A DNA stretch of 64,000 bases from Mesorhizobium sp. dw_380. GTDB lineage: Bacteria; Pseudomonadota; Alphaproteobacteria; Rhizobiales; Rhizobiaceae. Positions 50,513 to 59,389 of the stretch are shown here, one piece after another (position 1 is the stretch's first letter; the number at the start of each line of letters is the position of its first letter). The position numbers and the translations under genes are program-made. The notes under the pieces are model-generated. The model saw only the letters and a program-made list of their open reading frames with translations, was not told the DNA's origin and ran no database searches. The stretch lies in assembly GCF_018588885.1 (NCBI RefSeq), contig NZ_JAFFIW010000020.1:52802-116801 (forward strand), read 5' to 3'.

Positions 50513-51160
50513 TCAGACAACGCCGCTGTAAGCAACCATCTTGCCGTCTGGCGCGAGATCGATAAACGCCCGCTTTCCTCGTCTGCCGACTGCCATGAAT
50601 ACCAATCGGTTGCCATGGCCTTCCAGAAAACGCAGCGCCTGACCTGATGCGTCATAGTGTGTGACGTCGTCACCGCCAGTCTCCCTGAAGCCGATAGATG
50701 CCAGGAATTGCTCGTTGGCCTTTGCCGTCGAAATTGTTTTAACGCGGCTTGGCCGTTGAATTACACCCCATAGGAAACCTATCAGGCTGAAAACCGCCGT
50801 CGAGCATGACGCCAGAAAAATCGCGGCCCCAAATCCGGCATCGGGATCATTATCGTTTCTCGTAATCAAGCTAAGGCACATCACTGCCAGCACGAAACCG
50901 ATGCCTGTCAGCACTATGCTGCCGATGATAGTCTTGAAAACGGTTCCCGCCACACCTCGGTCATGGCCCTTGACAAGTTCTCGCGCCCCAAGGGTAGGCA
51001 ACGTTATCGCCCCTATCAGAGCGAGAATGGCAAACAATTGCATTTGGTTTTTTTTGGTCGATTTCCAGAGATCTCGACCAATGGATAGGCCATAGCCAGC
51101 AACGGCGGCCCCACCAATTCCTGCGGCGATAAGTGCGAGAGATGATTTCCGTTTTGCCAT
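50513..51160 (-). CDS. integral membrane protein, unknown
   Basis: The start is ATG 51160 with GAGGGG before it; the longer frame overlaps the upstream gene. The 215-residue protein has four hydrophobic segments (LALIAAGIGGAAVAGYGL, QLFAILALIGAITLPTL, IIGSIVLTGIGFVLAVMCLS, IFLASCSTAVFSLIGFLWG). A soluble C-terminal domain follows (FLEGHGNRLVFMAVGRRGKR). No family is recognised. It starts 13 bp after the larger membrane protein gene on the same strand, so they form a pair. Confidence 0.6.
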   Translation of the reverse strand: MAKRKSSLALIAAGIGGAAVAGYGLSIGRDLWKSTKKNQMQLFAILALIGAITLPTLGARELVKGHDRGVAGTVFKTIIGSIVLTGIGFVLAVMCLSLITRNDNDPDAGFGAAIFLASCSTAVFSLIGFLWGVIQRPSRVKTISTAKANEQFLASIGFRETGGDDVTHYDASGQALRFLEGHGNRLVFMAVGRRGKRAFIDLAPDGKMVAYSGVV

Positions 51161-51173
51161 TATGCCCCTCGCT

Positions 51174-52352
51174 TCAGCGAAAAAGTGCGCGCAAATTGAA
51201 AAGGAAGGTCGAGGTCGTCCAGATCGCGCCAAGAAACCAGGTGATTGCGTAAATCACGGACGCGCCGATCAGATAGGCCAGCCTTCCAAGGTCGATTGCG
51301 CCCCTTCCCAGAATCCTGATTATCGACGAGGTGCGGTCTCTCGCCTTTTCTGCCAGCTTTCCGAATTTCGCGAGCTCCTTTGGAGAGTCGGCTTTCTCCA
51401 GTGAACGGAAGGCAGCCTCCGTTCCTCCGTTCAAAACGACGGTTGATGTCCCGGCCGTGAATGCAGCGAGATCGTCGGCCGCGTCGGGCCTCACAACACC
51501 CTTAAAGCGCCGTTTAGCTGCTGCGACGTCGATGGGCAGAAGATCGCCCACGGAGGCCCTCAGCCCGGCAAAATCCAGTTCTTTCACGTCCTTGTACGAG
51601 ATGCTGGACAGCACGCGTTTAACTGCTGTGAAGCTCGGAGCTTTGAGTAGCGGGTCGGCGGAATTCGAAAGCGCCCTTTTCAGCATGGGAACGTCGATCA
51701 TGTTTTGTGAAATACGAACCAGAGAAGCCCTGATACCCGCAGATAATTTTCTGGTCTTGTTTGCTGTTTTTAGGACTGATAGCGGCACATCAATCTCAGC
51801 CTGTGCGGCAACACTTGTCACGATACCGAAAACCGAGAGTCCGAGCGTAACTCCATCATAGTCCTGTCCGGAAAGAACCTCCGATCCCTCATTGTAGGCA
51901 TCTCTGATATCTCCGTAGGAGACAGCATCCGCAACCATAGAGCCGGCAAGGCTTCCTGGGCTGTGAACGCTGCCCGACATGAAACCGTCGACGAGATCCA
52001 CGCTGTAACGCCACGACATGTCGATCGCATTCTCTCGCGTTTTAGCGATCAACTCAGGATCGAAATTGTGTCCGTTCTCTTGCCCGATTTCGACGATTTT
52101 GGCAGCGTCCGCATAATTTCGTTCGGTGACCGCCTCCTCGATCTTCTTGACATATTCCTGTGTCGTGAGGTGCCTGAGCCGGAATTCAGCAATCGAGAAC
52201 GGGTCGTAGTACGCAAATCCCAGCTTGACCGCGCCGAACATCGGCGACGAGAAGAAGGCAACGGCCGTCATCACTAGCGCGGTCGCCGCAATTGCCTTGC
52301 GAACTCTCAAAATCAAGATGAATGTTGCCCCTGCCCCGACCGGAATATGCAC
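51174..52352 (-). CDS. membrane protein with large middle domain, unknown
   Basis: The 392-residue protein has an N-terminal membrane segment (AIAATALVMTAVAFFSSPMF) and a helical middle of about 290 residues. That middle contains a Gly-rich hydrophobic stretch (GDIRDAYNEGSEVLSGQDYD, GVTLGLSVFGIVTSVAAQAE). Two membrane segments near the end (LAYLIGASVIYAITWFLGAI) complete it. The hydrophobic segment inside a large helical domain is seen in pore-forming or immunity-type proteins, but I recognise no family. A 246-bp upstream region is shared with the divergent gene at 52599. Confidence 0.6.
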   Translation of the reverse strand: MHIPVGAGATFILILRVRKAIAATALVMTAVAFFSSPMFGAVKLGFAYYDPFSIAEFRLRHLTTQEYVKKIEEAVTERNYADAAKIVEIGQENGHNFDPELIAKTRENAIDMSWRYSVDLVDGFMSGSVHSPGSLAGSMVADAVSYGDIRDAYNEGSEVLSGQDYDGVTLGLSVFGIVTSVAAQAEIDVPLSVLKTANKTRKLSAGIRASLVRISQNMIDVPMLKRALSNSADPLLKAPSFTAVKRVLSSISYKDVKELDFAGLRASVGDLLPIDVAAAKRRFKGVVRPDAADDLAAFTAGTSTVVLNGGTEAAFRSLEKADSPKELAKFGKLAEKARDRTSSIIRILGRGAIDLGRLAYLIGASVIYAITWFLGAIWTTSTFLFNLRALFR

Positions 52353-52598
52353 GAATCAGGCTTGATTTCCATCCGCCAAATTGCGCGATCTTGATTTCAC
52401 AAGACTTGCCAGAGGCCAGGAATTCGGCTCCTGTTAAGATCTGCTTCCGCTCCCTTTGGCAGCCGTGCCGAACCTGATTTCCAAAAAAGCGCTTCAGTTC
52501 AGCATTGCCGAATGCTCAAGAGCGTTGAATTTGGTGCAAATTCTTTGACTATGATCGCCAACTATTTCGAATCGGGCACATAGGTTGAGGGCGGACGC
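52353..52598. promoter_or_regulatory. divergent intergenic region
   Basis: The 246 bp contain no gene and are AT-richer than their surroundings. They separate two membrane-protein genes reading outward. The sequence GAATTTGGTGCAAATTCTTTGACTATG near 52530 could hold a promoter for the plus-strand gene (TTGACT as -35). Confidence 0.35.
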
Positions 52599-53507
52599 AT
52601 GGCACTGAGAAAGCGCAGCTACAGAAGTGGCAAACTACTGGCCACCGCGTTTCATAATGTGAGGGTAGAGCACCAAAACGGGAGAAAGGCAGGGCAGAGG
52701 GATCGGTCGCGAAAGGAGAGTGTCAGAGTCCGGCTTAAGGGAGAAGGTATTCACGAGTCATGGACCGATGAAGCAGTGAAAATAATGGACGAAAACGGAT
52801 TTGGTGTGAACCAGATCGGTTCCAGAGTTATACCAATCTTAAGCCGAAGGATGCGTGAGCATCACACGGAACTCCAAGACGCCTCTGCGGAGGTGGCCAA
52901 AAAAGCAGCCGAGAAGGAGGCTAGCGCAGCAAGGAAGGCCGCAGTTCCCGTTGCGGCGCGCCATGCATTGGATATAGTCCACGACGAAATGAGCAGAGAA
53001 TTGGCTGAGCTAAAGAACCGGGTAGATGTTCTATTGGCTGAAAGGTCCAATAGCTGCGAACAAAAGCCTGATTTGCCAAAGATAGAAGGAGGGTATTTCT
53101 TTGTCCATCAACTAGGAACCGCTCGCATCATCCTTCGGTTGGCGTTAGAGGCGGTCTGCATTGAAGCGATCTGTTTCGTAGTAGTAGCCATGTGGAGCGC
53201 CGGTGCAGAAATGGGGCTTAACTCTGGTTGGATCGCGATAGTCTCGCTTCTTGTCGCTGCTGCTTACGCCAAGCTGCGCGTAAAACACCTCCAAATGCCT
53301 AAGTTGCGAATGAGTCGCGCGGCGGTTCGCTCACGGTTTCGATCGCTCCTAGACGCCGAAACATTTAAGGCCTGCAGATCGGCAACGACAGAAGCATGCA
53401 GACGTGTACATCAATACGCAGAATGGGAGCTTCCAAAGGCAATTCGGTCCAAGAGAGATGATGTAAACGCGGTCGTTGAGCTACTTGGGCAGGGAAGTCT
53501 CAGATAA
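52599..53507 (+). CDS. membrane protein with coiled-coil region, unknown
   Basis: The 302-residue protein has a very basic N-terminus (LRKRSYRSGKLLATAFHNVR). An Ala/Glu-rich coiled coil (EVAKKAAEKEASAARKAAVP, then LDIVHDEMSRELAELKNRVD) follows, then two membrane segments (LALEAVCIEAICFVVVAMWS and GWIAIVSLLVAAAYAKLRV) and a basic C-terminal helix. Codon use is less GC-biased than in its neighbours, which suggests recent acquisition. No family is recognised. Confidence 0.55.
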   Translation: MALRKRSYRSGKLLATAFHNVRVEHQNGRKAGQRDRSRKESVRVRLKGEGIHESWTDEAVKIMDENGFGVNQIGSRVIPILSRRMREHHTELQDASAEVAKKAAEKEASAARKAAVPVAARHALDIVHDEMSRELAELKNRVDVLLAERSNSCEQKPDLPKIEGGYFFVHQLGTARIILRLALEAVCIEAICFVVVAMWSAGAEMGLNSGWIAIVSLLVAAAYAKLRVKHLQMPKLRMSRAAVRSRFRSLLDAETFKACRSATTEACRRVHQYAEWELPKAIRSKRDDVNAVVELLGQGSLR

Positions 53508-53714
53508 GGAGCCAGCTAGAACGCCCACCTGACTCGGATCATGAAGCAGATGACAAGCGCGCCATCCGCAACTAAGCGGTGAGCTTTCCGGCATTCGGCA
53601 GCAGGCGCGTCCTAACCCGGATTGATGACGGCGCGGAAGCTGGATGGGGCCGCCAGGGTGCCGGTCAGCTACTCCGGCTAGATGTGGACAAAACACCCTT
53701 TCTTCGGGCCTTGG
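53508..53714. other. gap with no visible gene
   Basis: There is nothing I can recognise here. The segment lies between the coiled-coil protein gene and a truncated integrase, and is probably rearranged DNA. Confidence 0.3.
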
Positions 53715-53876
53715 TCACGCTTGCCAATTCGCTACTTCCATAGACGCCGTCGCCAGGCGTCCGATGTCGCGGAGGTAGTTGCGTTGCGTCTCCCGGGAGA
53801 AACGCCGCATGTTCATATCGTCGATCAGCCGCTGACGAAGTGGACTGATAGGTGCATCGAGAACAGGATAGGGCAT
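53715..53876 (-). pseudogene. N-terminal fragment of a tyrosine recombinase/integrase
   Basis: A 53-residue minus-strand frame reads PISPLRQRLIDDMNMRRFSR and ETQRNYLRDIGRLATASMEV, then stops. This is the N-terminal SAM-like domain typical of integrase/recombinase proteins that accompany rhizobial transposons. The catalytic domain (Arg, His-x-x-Arg, Tyr) is absent. It marks an old insertion or recombination point at the end of the T4SS-linked region. Confidence 0.75.
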
Positions 53877-54019
53877 GGTCAGGCTCCTTGTTGAAGAAGC
53901 CCGTAATGCTCTGCCGCTGCCGAACCGCCCTCAATGCGAGCGCGACGTCCGGTTCGTGATCTCTACCTCACCCCACGCGCTATCCCGCGCAGCGGGTTCG
54001 TTCTCCCGCCCCGTAGACG

Positions 54020-54907
54020 TCAGGTCATGCGCTTTGTCAGGTGGTTGAAAAGGTCTTGGGCGATCGGGGATAAATCAAGGTTAGCGGCGACGCACACTGA
54101 GAGATGTCGGCGAGCCCAGTCGTCCAGTAGCGGCGTAATCGAAATTGAAAACGTTCGCTTGCGCCTTCTGGCTACCGTCTCTGGAACAATCGCGACGCCA
54201 ACACCAGCACTAGCCGCCAAACATATCGATTCGAACGTACGCAGCCTGATCCGGTACCGGAGTTTTACGCCGAGCCTGTCAGCTTGAGCGTCGATATGGT
54301 CCTGTAATGCGCCACCTTCCAATCCCACGAAATATTCTTCGGCGAGGCCGGAAAACCGGACTTCTCTTTGAGCCGCGAGTGCGTGCGTCTGAGCCGACAC
54401 TACTACGAGCTTGCTCACCGCGAAGGGTTTAAGAAGCAGTTCCTCGTTGGCGGCTGCGTCCGACAATATGCCGATGTCGGCAAACCCGGCAGCTATGCTT
54501 CGGGCGATCTCATGACTTTGGCGCTCCCGAAGATCAACATCGACTTGCGGATGGGCGGCAAGCCACGGCGACAGTCGTATTGGAAGAACTTCCACAATGG
54601 CCGCTGTGTTGGCAACAACACGGATGCTCGCCCGTATCCCCTTCGCGTGGCGCCCTAGTTCTCCTCGCATGAGAGCGACTTGATGAAGAATTTCGCGGGC
54701 ATGGTGGGAAAGTGCCTCACCCGCCTCCGTCAGAGCCACACCCCGGCGCCCCCTTTCCAGTAGTCGAACTTGGCCGGTTGCCTCCATCTCCCTTAGTCGA
54801 TCACTGGCCGCAGCAAGAGAGAGTCCGACGTTAGCCGCGCCGTGGGTGATACTGCCAGCGTCAGCGACGGCGAGGAAAAGACGTAGGTCGGTGAAATCGA
54901 AGCGCAT
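54020..54907 (-). CDS. LysR-family transcriptional regulator
   Basis: The 295-residue protein has an N-terminal winged helix (DLRLFLAVADAGSITHGAAN, VGLSLAAASDRLREMEATGQ) and an effector-binding domain (IRASIRVVANTAAIVEVLPI, GFADIGILSDAAANEELLLK, FVGLEGGALQDHIDAQADRL). It is divergent from the TauE-like exporter gene and very likely controls it through the dyad at 54929-54953. The ligand is unknown. Confidence 0.93.
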   Translation of the reverse strand: MRFDFTDLRLFLAVADAGSITHGAANVGLSLAAASDRLREMEATGQVRLLERGRRGVALTEAGEALSHHAREILHQVALMRGELGRHAKGIRASIRVVANTAAIVEVLPIRLSPWLAAHPQVDVDLRERQSHEIARSIAAGFADIGILSDAAANEELLLKPFAVSKLVVVSAQTHALAAQREVRFSGLAEEYFVGLEGGALQDHIDAQADRLGVKLRYRIRLRTFESICLAASAGVGVAIVPETVARRRKRTFSISITPLLDDWARRHLSVCVAANLDLSPIAQDLFNHLTKRMT

Positions 54908-54928
54908 CTTCGGAAGTTACAACTCATT

Positions 54929-54953
54929 CAGCCTTCGGTCTAGGCGAAGGCTG
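54929..54953. promoter_or_regulatory. LysR-type operator dyad
   Basis: CAGCCTTCG and CGAAGGCTG are perfect 9-bp arms around GTCTAGG. The inner TCG-N7-CGA fits the T-N11-A rule of LysR boxes. It lies between the divergent lysR and exporter genes. Confidence 0.65.
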
Positions 54954-55004
54954 GATACGGGAGTGCCGCATTGTCGATGATGTCGTAAAGCGTATGAGAG
55001 GGTC

Positions 55005-55754
55005 ATGAACGACCTCTCAATTTTTCTGCTAGTCACTGTCGCAGCTACATTCTTTGCCGCCGGCACCGTTAAAGGTGTGACCGGCATGGGCCTCCCGACC
55101 GTCGCGATGGGTATTCTCGGCGGACTGCTGTCACCGCTTGCGGCAACATCGTTGCTCATCATTCCGTCGTTCGTAACGAACGTCTGGCAACTGGTTGCTG
55201 GCCCGAGCTTCAGGAGCATCCTGCGGCGGCTTTGGACCATGATGGTAGGAATCTTCGCCGGAACACTGGCCAGTACGTCTATGTTGACAGGCGATGATAC
55301 TAACTTGAGCACCTTCATGCTCGGCCTCGCGCTGACCGCGTACGCGGTCTACACCTTGCTCGCAAAGCCCTCCCACATCAACCCACGGCATGAATGCTGG
55401 CTCTCGCCCGCGATCGGCTTGATCACCGGCCTCATTGCCGGTGCAACAGGCGTGTTCACCATTCCGGCCGTGCCCTATGTCCAGGCGCTCAGTTTCGAAA
55501 GGGATGATCTCGTCCAGGCACTCGGCCTTGCCTTTACGATTTCTACCATAGCACTTGCCGTTGGGCTCGCAGCACGAGGGGCATTCCAGATTGATAGACT
55601 ATCGCTTTCGGCTCTCGCCATCTTTCCTGCGTTGGTCGGGATGTGGGCAGGGCAGTACATCCGACGGGCGGTCAGTCCCGCTACATTCAAACGCTGCTTT
55701 CTGATTGCTCTTGGCCTACTCGGCGCAGAGATGATGCTGCGCAGTATTTGGTAG
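55005..55754 (+). CDS. TauE/SafE family sulfite or anion exporter
   Basis: The 249-residue integral membrane protein has about seven to eight membrane segments. Family blocks are TVAATFFAAGTVKGVTGMGL and SPAIGLITGLIAGATGVFTI, PAVPYVQALSFERDDLVQAL, and MWAGQYIRRAVSPATFKRCF at the end. TauE/SafE proteins export sulfite, sulfoacetate or other organic anions. Divergent from a LysR gene with an operator in between. The cargo is unknown. Confidence 0.9.
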   Translation: MNDLSIFLLVTVAATFFAAGTVKGVTGMGLPTVAMGILGGLLSPLAATSLLIIPSFVTNVWQLVAGPSFRSILRRLWTMMVGIFAGTLASTSMLTGDDTNLSTFMLGLALTAYAVYTLLAKPSHINPRHECWLSPAIGLITGLIAGATGVFTIPAVPYVQALSFERDDLVQALGLAFTISTIALAVGLAARGAFQIDRLSLSALAIFPALVGMWAGQYIRRAVSPATFKRCFLIALGLLGAEMMLRSIW

Positions 55755-55868
55755 TCCTGTCCCTCTGGCATGGACGCTTTTGGCGCAAAGCGCTGCATGG
55801 GGCCGTGTCTGTCTTAATCTGATGTGTTGGGTCTGCCCTGCTGCGGGAAGAGGATGAATCATCCGCAT

Positions 55869-55919
55869 TTTGATCCTTTTGAGCATCATCTTGAGCTTAT
55901 CTAGGCTCGAAATTAATAC
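55869..55919 (+). promoter_or_regulatory. promoter and upstream box of first AhpD-like gene
   Basis: TTGAGC (55891-55896), a 17-bp spacer and TAATAC (55914-55919) form a good sigma-70 promoter. The upstream TTTGATCCTTT...GCATC box (from 55869) and the spacer are nearly the same as in the region before the nitroreductase gene (60377-60427), so both are probably under one regulator, perhaps the AraC protein encoded at 59390. Confidence 0.6.
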
Positions 55920-55968
55920 CATCTCAGTCGATGATGGAGACCACAATCGCTTTGCAGGAGAGACTACT

Positions 55969-56511
55969 ATGCCGAGAATTGCAGCTCTGAAGCCCGCCGA
56001 AGTGCCGGCCGATTCGAAACTGACACTCGATGCCTTCACCAAGAATCTCGGGTTCACTCCAAATATGATGGCGACCTTTGCGGCCAGCCCGATCGCGTTC
56101 AACGCGTGGGCTACCCTGCGCACCTCCTTGAGCAAGGCGCTCGACCTGAAGACACGTGAAAGCATCAGCCTCGCTGTCTCCGAAGTGAATGGCTGCAACT
56201 ACTGCCTGGCAGTTCATACCTTTGGTGCCGGGCACGCAAAGATGTCGGCCGATGAAATCATTTTCGCCCGAAAGGGTCATGCCAACGACCCAAAGCGGGA
56301 TGCCGCCGTCCAATTTGCACGCAAAGTCATCGAGACGCGAGGGCAGGTCAGTGACGTTGATGTAAAAGCCGTCCGCGACGCCGGCTACACCGATGCGAAC
56401 ATCATCGAGATCGTTACGCTGGTGGCCATGTACTCGCTGACGAACTTCTTCAACAACGTGTTCGATCCCGAGAAAGACTTTCCCGCCGTTCCGCAGGCCG
56501 GCTCGATCTGA
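55969..56511 (+). CDS. carboxymuconolactone decarboxylase/AhpD-like peroxidase-family protein
   Basis: The start is ATG 55969 after GCAGGAGAGACTACT. The 180-residue protein begins MPRIAALKPAEVPADSKLTL and has the AhpD-type site SEVNGCNYCLAVHTFGAGHA (CxxC and a His three residues later), then NIIEIVTLVAMYSLTNFFNN. These proteins have peroxide or thiol-disulfide redox activity. A second copy, about 80-85 percent identical by eye, lies at 61216. It is followed 73 bp on by the MDR gene. Confidence 0.9.
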   Translation: MPRIAALKPAEVPADSKLTLDAFTKNLGFTPNMMATFAASPIAFNAWATLRTSLSKALDLKTRESISLAVSEVNGCNYCLAVHTFGAGHAKMSADEIIFARKGHANDPKRDAAVQFARKVIETRGQVSDVDVKAVRDAGYTDANIIEIVTLVAMYSLTNFFNNVFDPEKDFPAVPQAGSI

Positions 56512-56584
56512 GCTCTGTCCGGTCGGAAGTCTTTTGCAGACCGGAATTCCGCAAGATGACGAAATATCACACACAGGGAGTTGG

Positions 56585-57505
56585 ATGATGAAAGCAATCG
56601 TTGTGACGGAGCAGGCGGCGGGAACCGCGGGGATGAAGCTGGTGGAGCGGCCCGAACCACAGGCAGCAATAAACGATGTCGTCGTTGAGGTTCATGCGGC
56701 GGGATTCGTCAACACCGAACTGGAGTGGCCTTCGACCTGGGCCGATCGAGCCTTCCGTGACCGGAAGCCGTCGATCCTCGGCCATGAGGTGGCTGGAGTG
56801 GTCACTGCCCTAGGCTACGGCACCACCGGGCTTTCAATCGGTCAGCGCGTGTTCGGCCTCGCCGACTGGCATCGCGACGGCACGCTCGCGGAATATATTG
56901 CCATGGAGGCGCGCAATCTCGCGCCATTGCCCGGCGACGTCGACTTCACGGTGGGCGCGAGCCTGCCGATCTCTGGCCTGACCGCATGGCAGGGACTGTT
57001 CCAGCACGGCCGCCTTCAGGCGGGGCAGAGCGTCCTCGCTCACGGCGCGGCCGGCGCGGTCGGGTCGATCGTTACGCAACTCGCAAAGGAGGCCGGCGCC
57101 TATGTCATTGGCACCGGACGTGCTGCCGATCGCCAGAAGGCGTTGGACTTCGGCGCAAATGAATTCGTCGACCTCGAGAACGACGCTCTGAAAGACGTCG
57201 GTGGCGTCGATCTGGTGTTCGATGTCATCGGCGGCGACATTCAGAAGCAGTCAGCAGCCCTCATTCGAGCCGGAGGTACTCTAGTGACCGTCGTTGGACC
57301 GGCCGAGGCTCGACCCGCCGATGGTCTGGCCGTGGACTTCGTCGTTGAGGCGGATCGCGCCCAACTAGGCGAGATCGTCCAGCGGGTGCGGGACGGACGA
57401 CTGCGGACGAATATCGGCAAGGTCTCGTCGCTCGACGATGCCGTTGGCACCTTCAACTCGACCGAGCGACGCGCGGGGAAGACGGTCATCCGCGTTCGGC
57501 CGTGA
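56585..57505 (+). CDS. MDR-superfamily quinone oxidoreductase-like dehydrogenase
   Basis: Start ATG 56585 (a second ATG at 56588) follows CACAGGGAGTTGG. The 306-residue protein is a zinc-free medium-chain reductase: HAAGFVNTELEWPSTW, ILGHEVAGVVTALGYGTTGL, the Rossmann segment LAHGAAGAVGSIVTQLAKEA and VIGTGRAADRQKALDFGANE. The structural Cys cluster of zinc alcohol dehydrogenases is missing. It probably reduces quinones or other electrophiles with NADPH, consistent with the redox cluster. Confidence 0.9.
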   Translation: MMKAIVVTEQAAGTAGMKLVERPEPQAAINDVVVEVHAAGFVNTELEWPSTWADRAFRDRKPSILGHEVAGVVTALGYGTTGLSIGQRVFGLADWHRDGTLAEYIAMEARNLAPLPGDVDFTVGASLPISGLTAWQGLFQHGRLQAGQSVLAHGAAGAVGSIVTQLAKEAGAYVIGTGRAADRQKALDFGANEFVDLENDALKDVGGVDLVFDVIGGDIQKQSAALIRAGGTLVTVVGPAEARPADGLAVDFVVEADRAQLGEIVQRVRDGRLRTNIGKVSSLDDAVGTFNSTERRAGKTVIRVRP

Positions 57506-57633
57506 GAGCTTGGGGAGGGGCGAGCGGTTCTGCCCCCCGTCGATCATCATTGCCCTTTTGGACCGTGGCGATTGTCTTGGCACGCATCCAGGCGAAAGAT
57601 TCGACCAAGCAAACAAGCACATAGGAGTCACCA

Positions 57634-58035
57634 ATGTCGTTTCGATTCATCACCAAGTCTATGCATGCCTACCTCATCGATTATCCCGTCGCTGTCGTCT
57701 TGATCGCAGCACCGTTCGTGCTGAAGCTAGGCCAGAGCGGACCGATCGCACTGTGGCTTTCGGTTGTTGTCGGTGCCACGGCGCTACTCTTGGCCGCCCT
57801 GACTGACCATCCCACCGGGCTCTTTCGTATCATTCCCTACTGGCTGCATCTTTGGGTCGACCGGGCCGTTGGCGTGGTGTTTGTCATCGCACCGGTTGCC
57901 TTCAAGTTCGCTGGGCTCGATGCCTGGTACTACTGGGTCCTCGCTGCCGCTGTCCTACTCACGACCTCGGTCTTTAACGCGCCGGAGGAACCAGCCGCGG
58001 CGCATTTGGCATCGGACAGGCATACGGCGGCTTGA
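57634..58035 (+). CDS. small polytopic membrane protein (SPW-repeat-like)
   Basis: The 133-residue protein has four hydrophobic segments in two similar halves: YPVAVVLIAAPFVLKLGQSG with IALWLSVVVGATALLLAAL, and VDRAVGVVFVIAPVAFKFAG with AWYYWVLAAAVLLTTSVF. This internal repeat is typical of SPW-repeat-like membrane proteins of unknown function. It is preceded by ATAGGAGTCACC. The acidic/His tail ends in the cytoplasm or periplasm. Confidence 0.7.
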   Translation: MSFRFITKSMHAYLIDYPVAVVLIAAPFVLKLGQSGPIALWLSVVVGATALLLAALTDHPTGLFRIIPYWLHLWVDRAVGVVFVIAPVAFKFAGLDAWYYWVLAAAVLLTTSVFNAPEEPAAAHLASDRHTAA

Positions 58036-58388
58036 GGGCGACGATTGTCGCAGCGCTATTCTTCGCCGCTATAAAAACTATACGCACCGGCTATTGGAAG
58101 ATTTCGTTCCTCGCTGCGATCGATGGTTATCGCTGCCGCAGATCTTATCGAGTGACGCTCAGCGTAACCTGGAACGGATGTTGCTCAATTGCGTGAACCA
58201 GAAATGCACGGCTCGCCGCGAAACGTGCCACCAGTAATCAACGAGGCTCGCCGGGGCGAAATGCGCCAGCTGGCTTTCATGCCCGCCATGGTATCCCTGG
58301 TGGCCTCGTTTGCCGCGGCGACCGCTCCGATCCCATGTACTAGCGGCCGACGTACGGCCCGGCTCAAATCATATTCAAGCGAGTTATC
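58036..58388. other. 353-bp stretch with no clear gene
   Basis: The six frames give only short, unlikely peptides, and I found no RNA gene. It probably holds the promoter of the PNPOx-like gene and decayed sequence. Confidence 0.4.
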
Positions 58389-58877
58389 ATGACTGAAATC
58401 ACCACCGATATGGAGGCAATCATCAAGCAGGCGATGCTGTCCTTCGTCGCCACGATCAATGAGGACGGAACGCCAAGTCTTTCGCCGAAGGCATCGCTAA
58501 CGGTGAGCGATGGCGCACTTTACTTCGCCGATATCGCTTCGCCTCGGACGATCCTGAACCTGAAGCGCAATCCGGCCGTCGAAATCAATGTGGTCGACGT
58601 ATTCCAGCGGCGCGGATACCGGTTCACGGGTCGTGCCGTGGTTTTGCCGCCGGGAAATGACGAGTTTTCCATGATCGCCGACTGGGTCCGCGCGACGAAC
58701 GGCTCGGAATATCCTGTCGATCATGTCGTCAGAATTGAGCCCACTTCGATTTCACCGCTTCTTTCGCCCGCTCATGTCTTTGCCGACCCGCCTCGGAGCC
58801 AGGACGAAATCAGGGACACATATCGTCAGAAATACACAGTGACCTCGGGGCTCTGCAAACCACAGGGAACCGCATAA
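58389..58877 (+). CDS. pyridoxamine 5'-phosphate oxidase-family protein
   Basis: The 162-residue flavin-binding split-barrel protein starts with AIIKQAMLSFVATINEDGTP and has SLSPKASLTVSDGALYFADI, ASPRTILNLKRNPAVEINVV and RGYRFTGRAVVLPPGNDEFS. These match the PNPOx-like fold that binds FMN or F420. The function here is probably redox conversion of a small molecule. It lies in the redox cluster but with a 353-bp upstream gap. Confidence 0.87.
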   Translation: MTEITTDMEAIIKQAMLSFVATINEDGTPSLSPKASLTVSDGALYFADIASPRTILNLKRNPAVEINVVDVFQRRGYRFTGRAVVLPPGNDEFSMIADWVRATNGSEYPVDHVVRIEPTSISPLLSPAHVFADPPRSQDEIRDTYRQKYTVTSGLCKPQGTA

Positions 58878-58893
58878 GGTTCGGGAGCATCGT

Positions 58894-59322
58894 ATGGGCA
58901 TCAGTCGAGATCGGCACCACCGATCACAGCGATTTCGATGGATGGCTGCCGCTTTGGAACGGCTGCCAGTGGTTCTAGGAGGCGCGACAGCGATGACTTG
59001 CGCGCTTACCCGACTCGAGCGGGTCCATGGGGCGATCGCGACGGTGGACGGGCATGCGTTCGGCCTGGCGCATTGGATCTATCATCGATCCACCTGGACG
59101 ACTAACGACAATTGCTATCTCCAGGACTTGTTCGTGGCCGACGATGCGCGTGGAAGCGGGCTCGGTCGCACACTCATCGAGCATGTAAAAGCGGACGCCA
59201 TGCGTCAGGGTGCCCCCCGAGTTTATTGGCCGGCGCACGAATCCAACCAGAACGCCATCTACCTCTATGACCGCGTCGCTGAGCGCTCGCGTTTCGTCCA
59301 ATATCGAAAGCTTCTATCTTGA
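58894..59322 (+). pseudogene. GNAT acetyltransferase with frameshift near its N-terminus
   Basis: The main frame gives a good GNAT C-terminus: FGLAHWIYHRSTWTTNDNCY, LQDLFVADDARGSGLGRTLI (acetyl-CoA site), YLYDRVAERSRFVQYRKLL. Its N-terminal 30 residues are unlike the family. In the frame shifted by one base, 58895-58978 reads EIGTTDHSDFDGWLPLWNGC and stops at TAG 58976; this is the expected family N-terminus. A small deletion near 58980 therefore broke the gene, unless it is a sequencing error. Confidence 0.75.
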
Positions 59323-59389
59323 CTTGCTTCCACCGGGCGCGCGGTGCAGTGCGATATGGTGGGTCAGCGATTTAGTATCTCGAGGTGTC

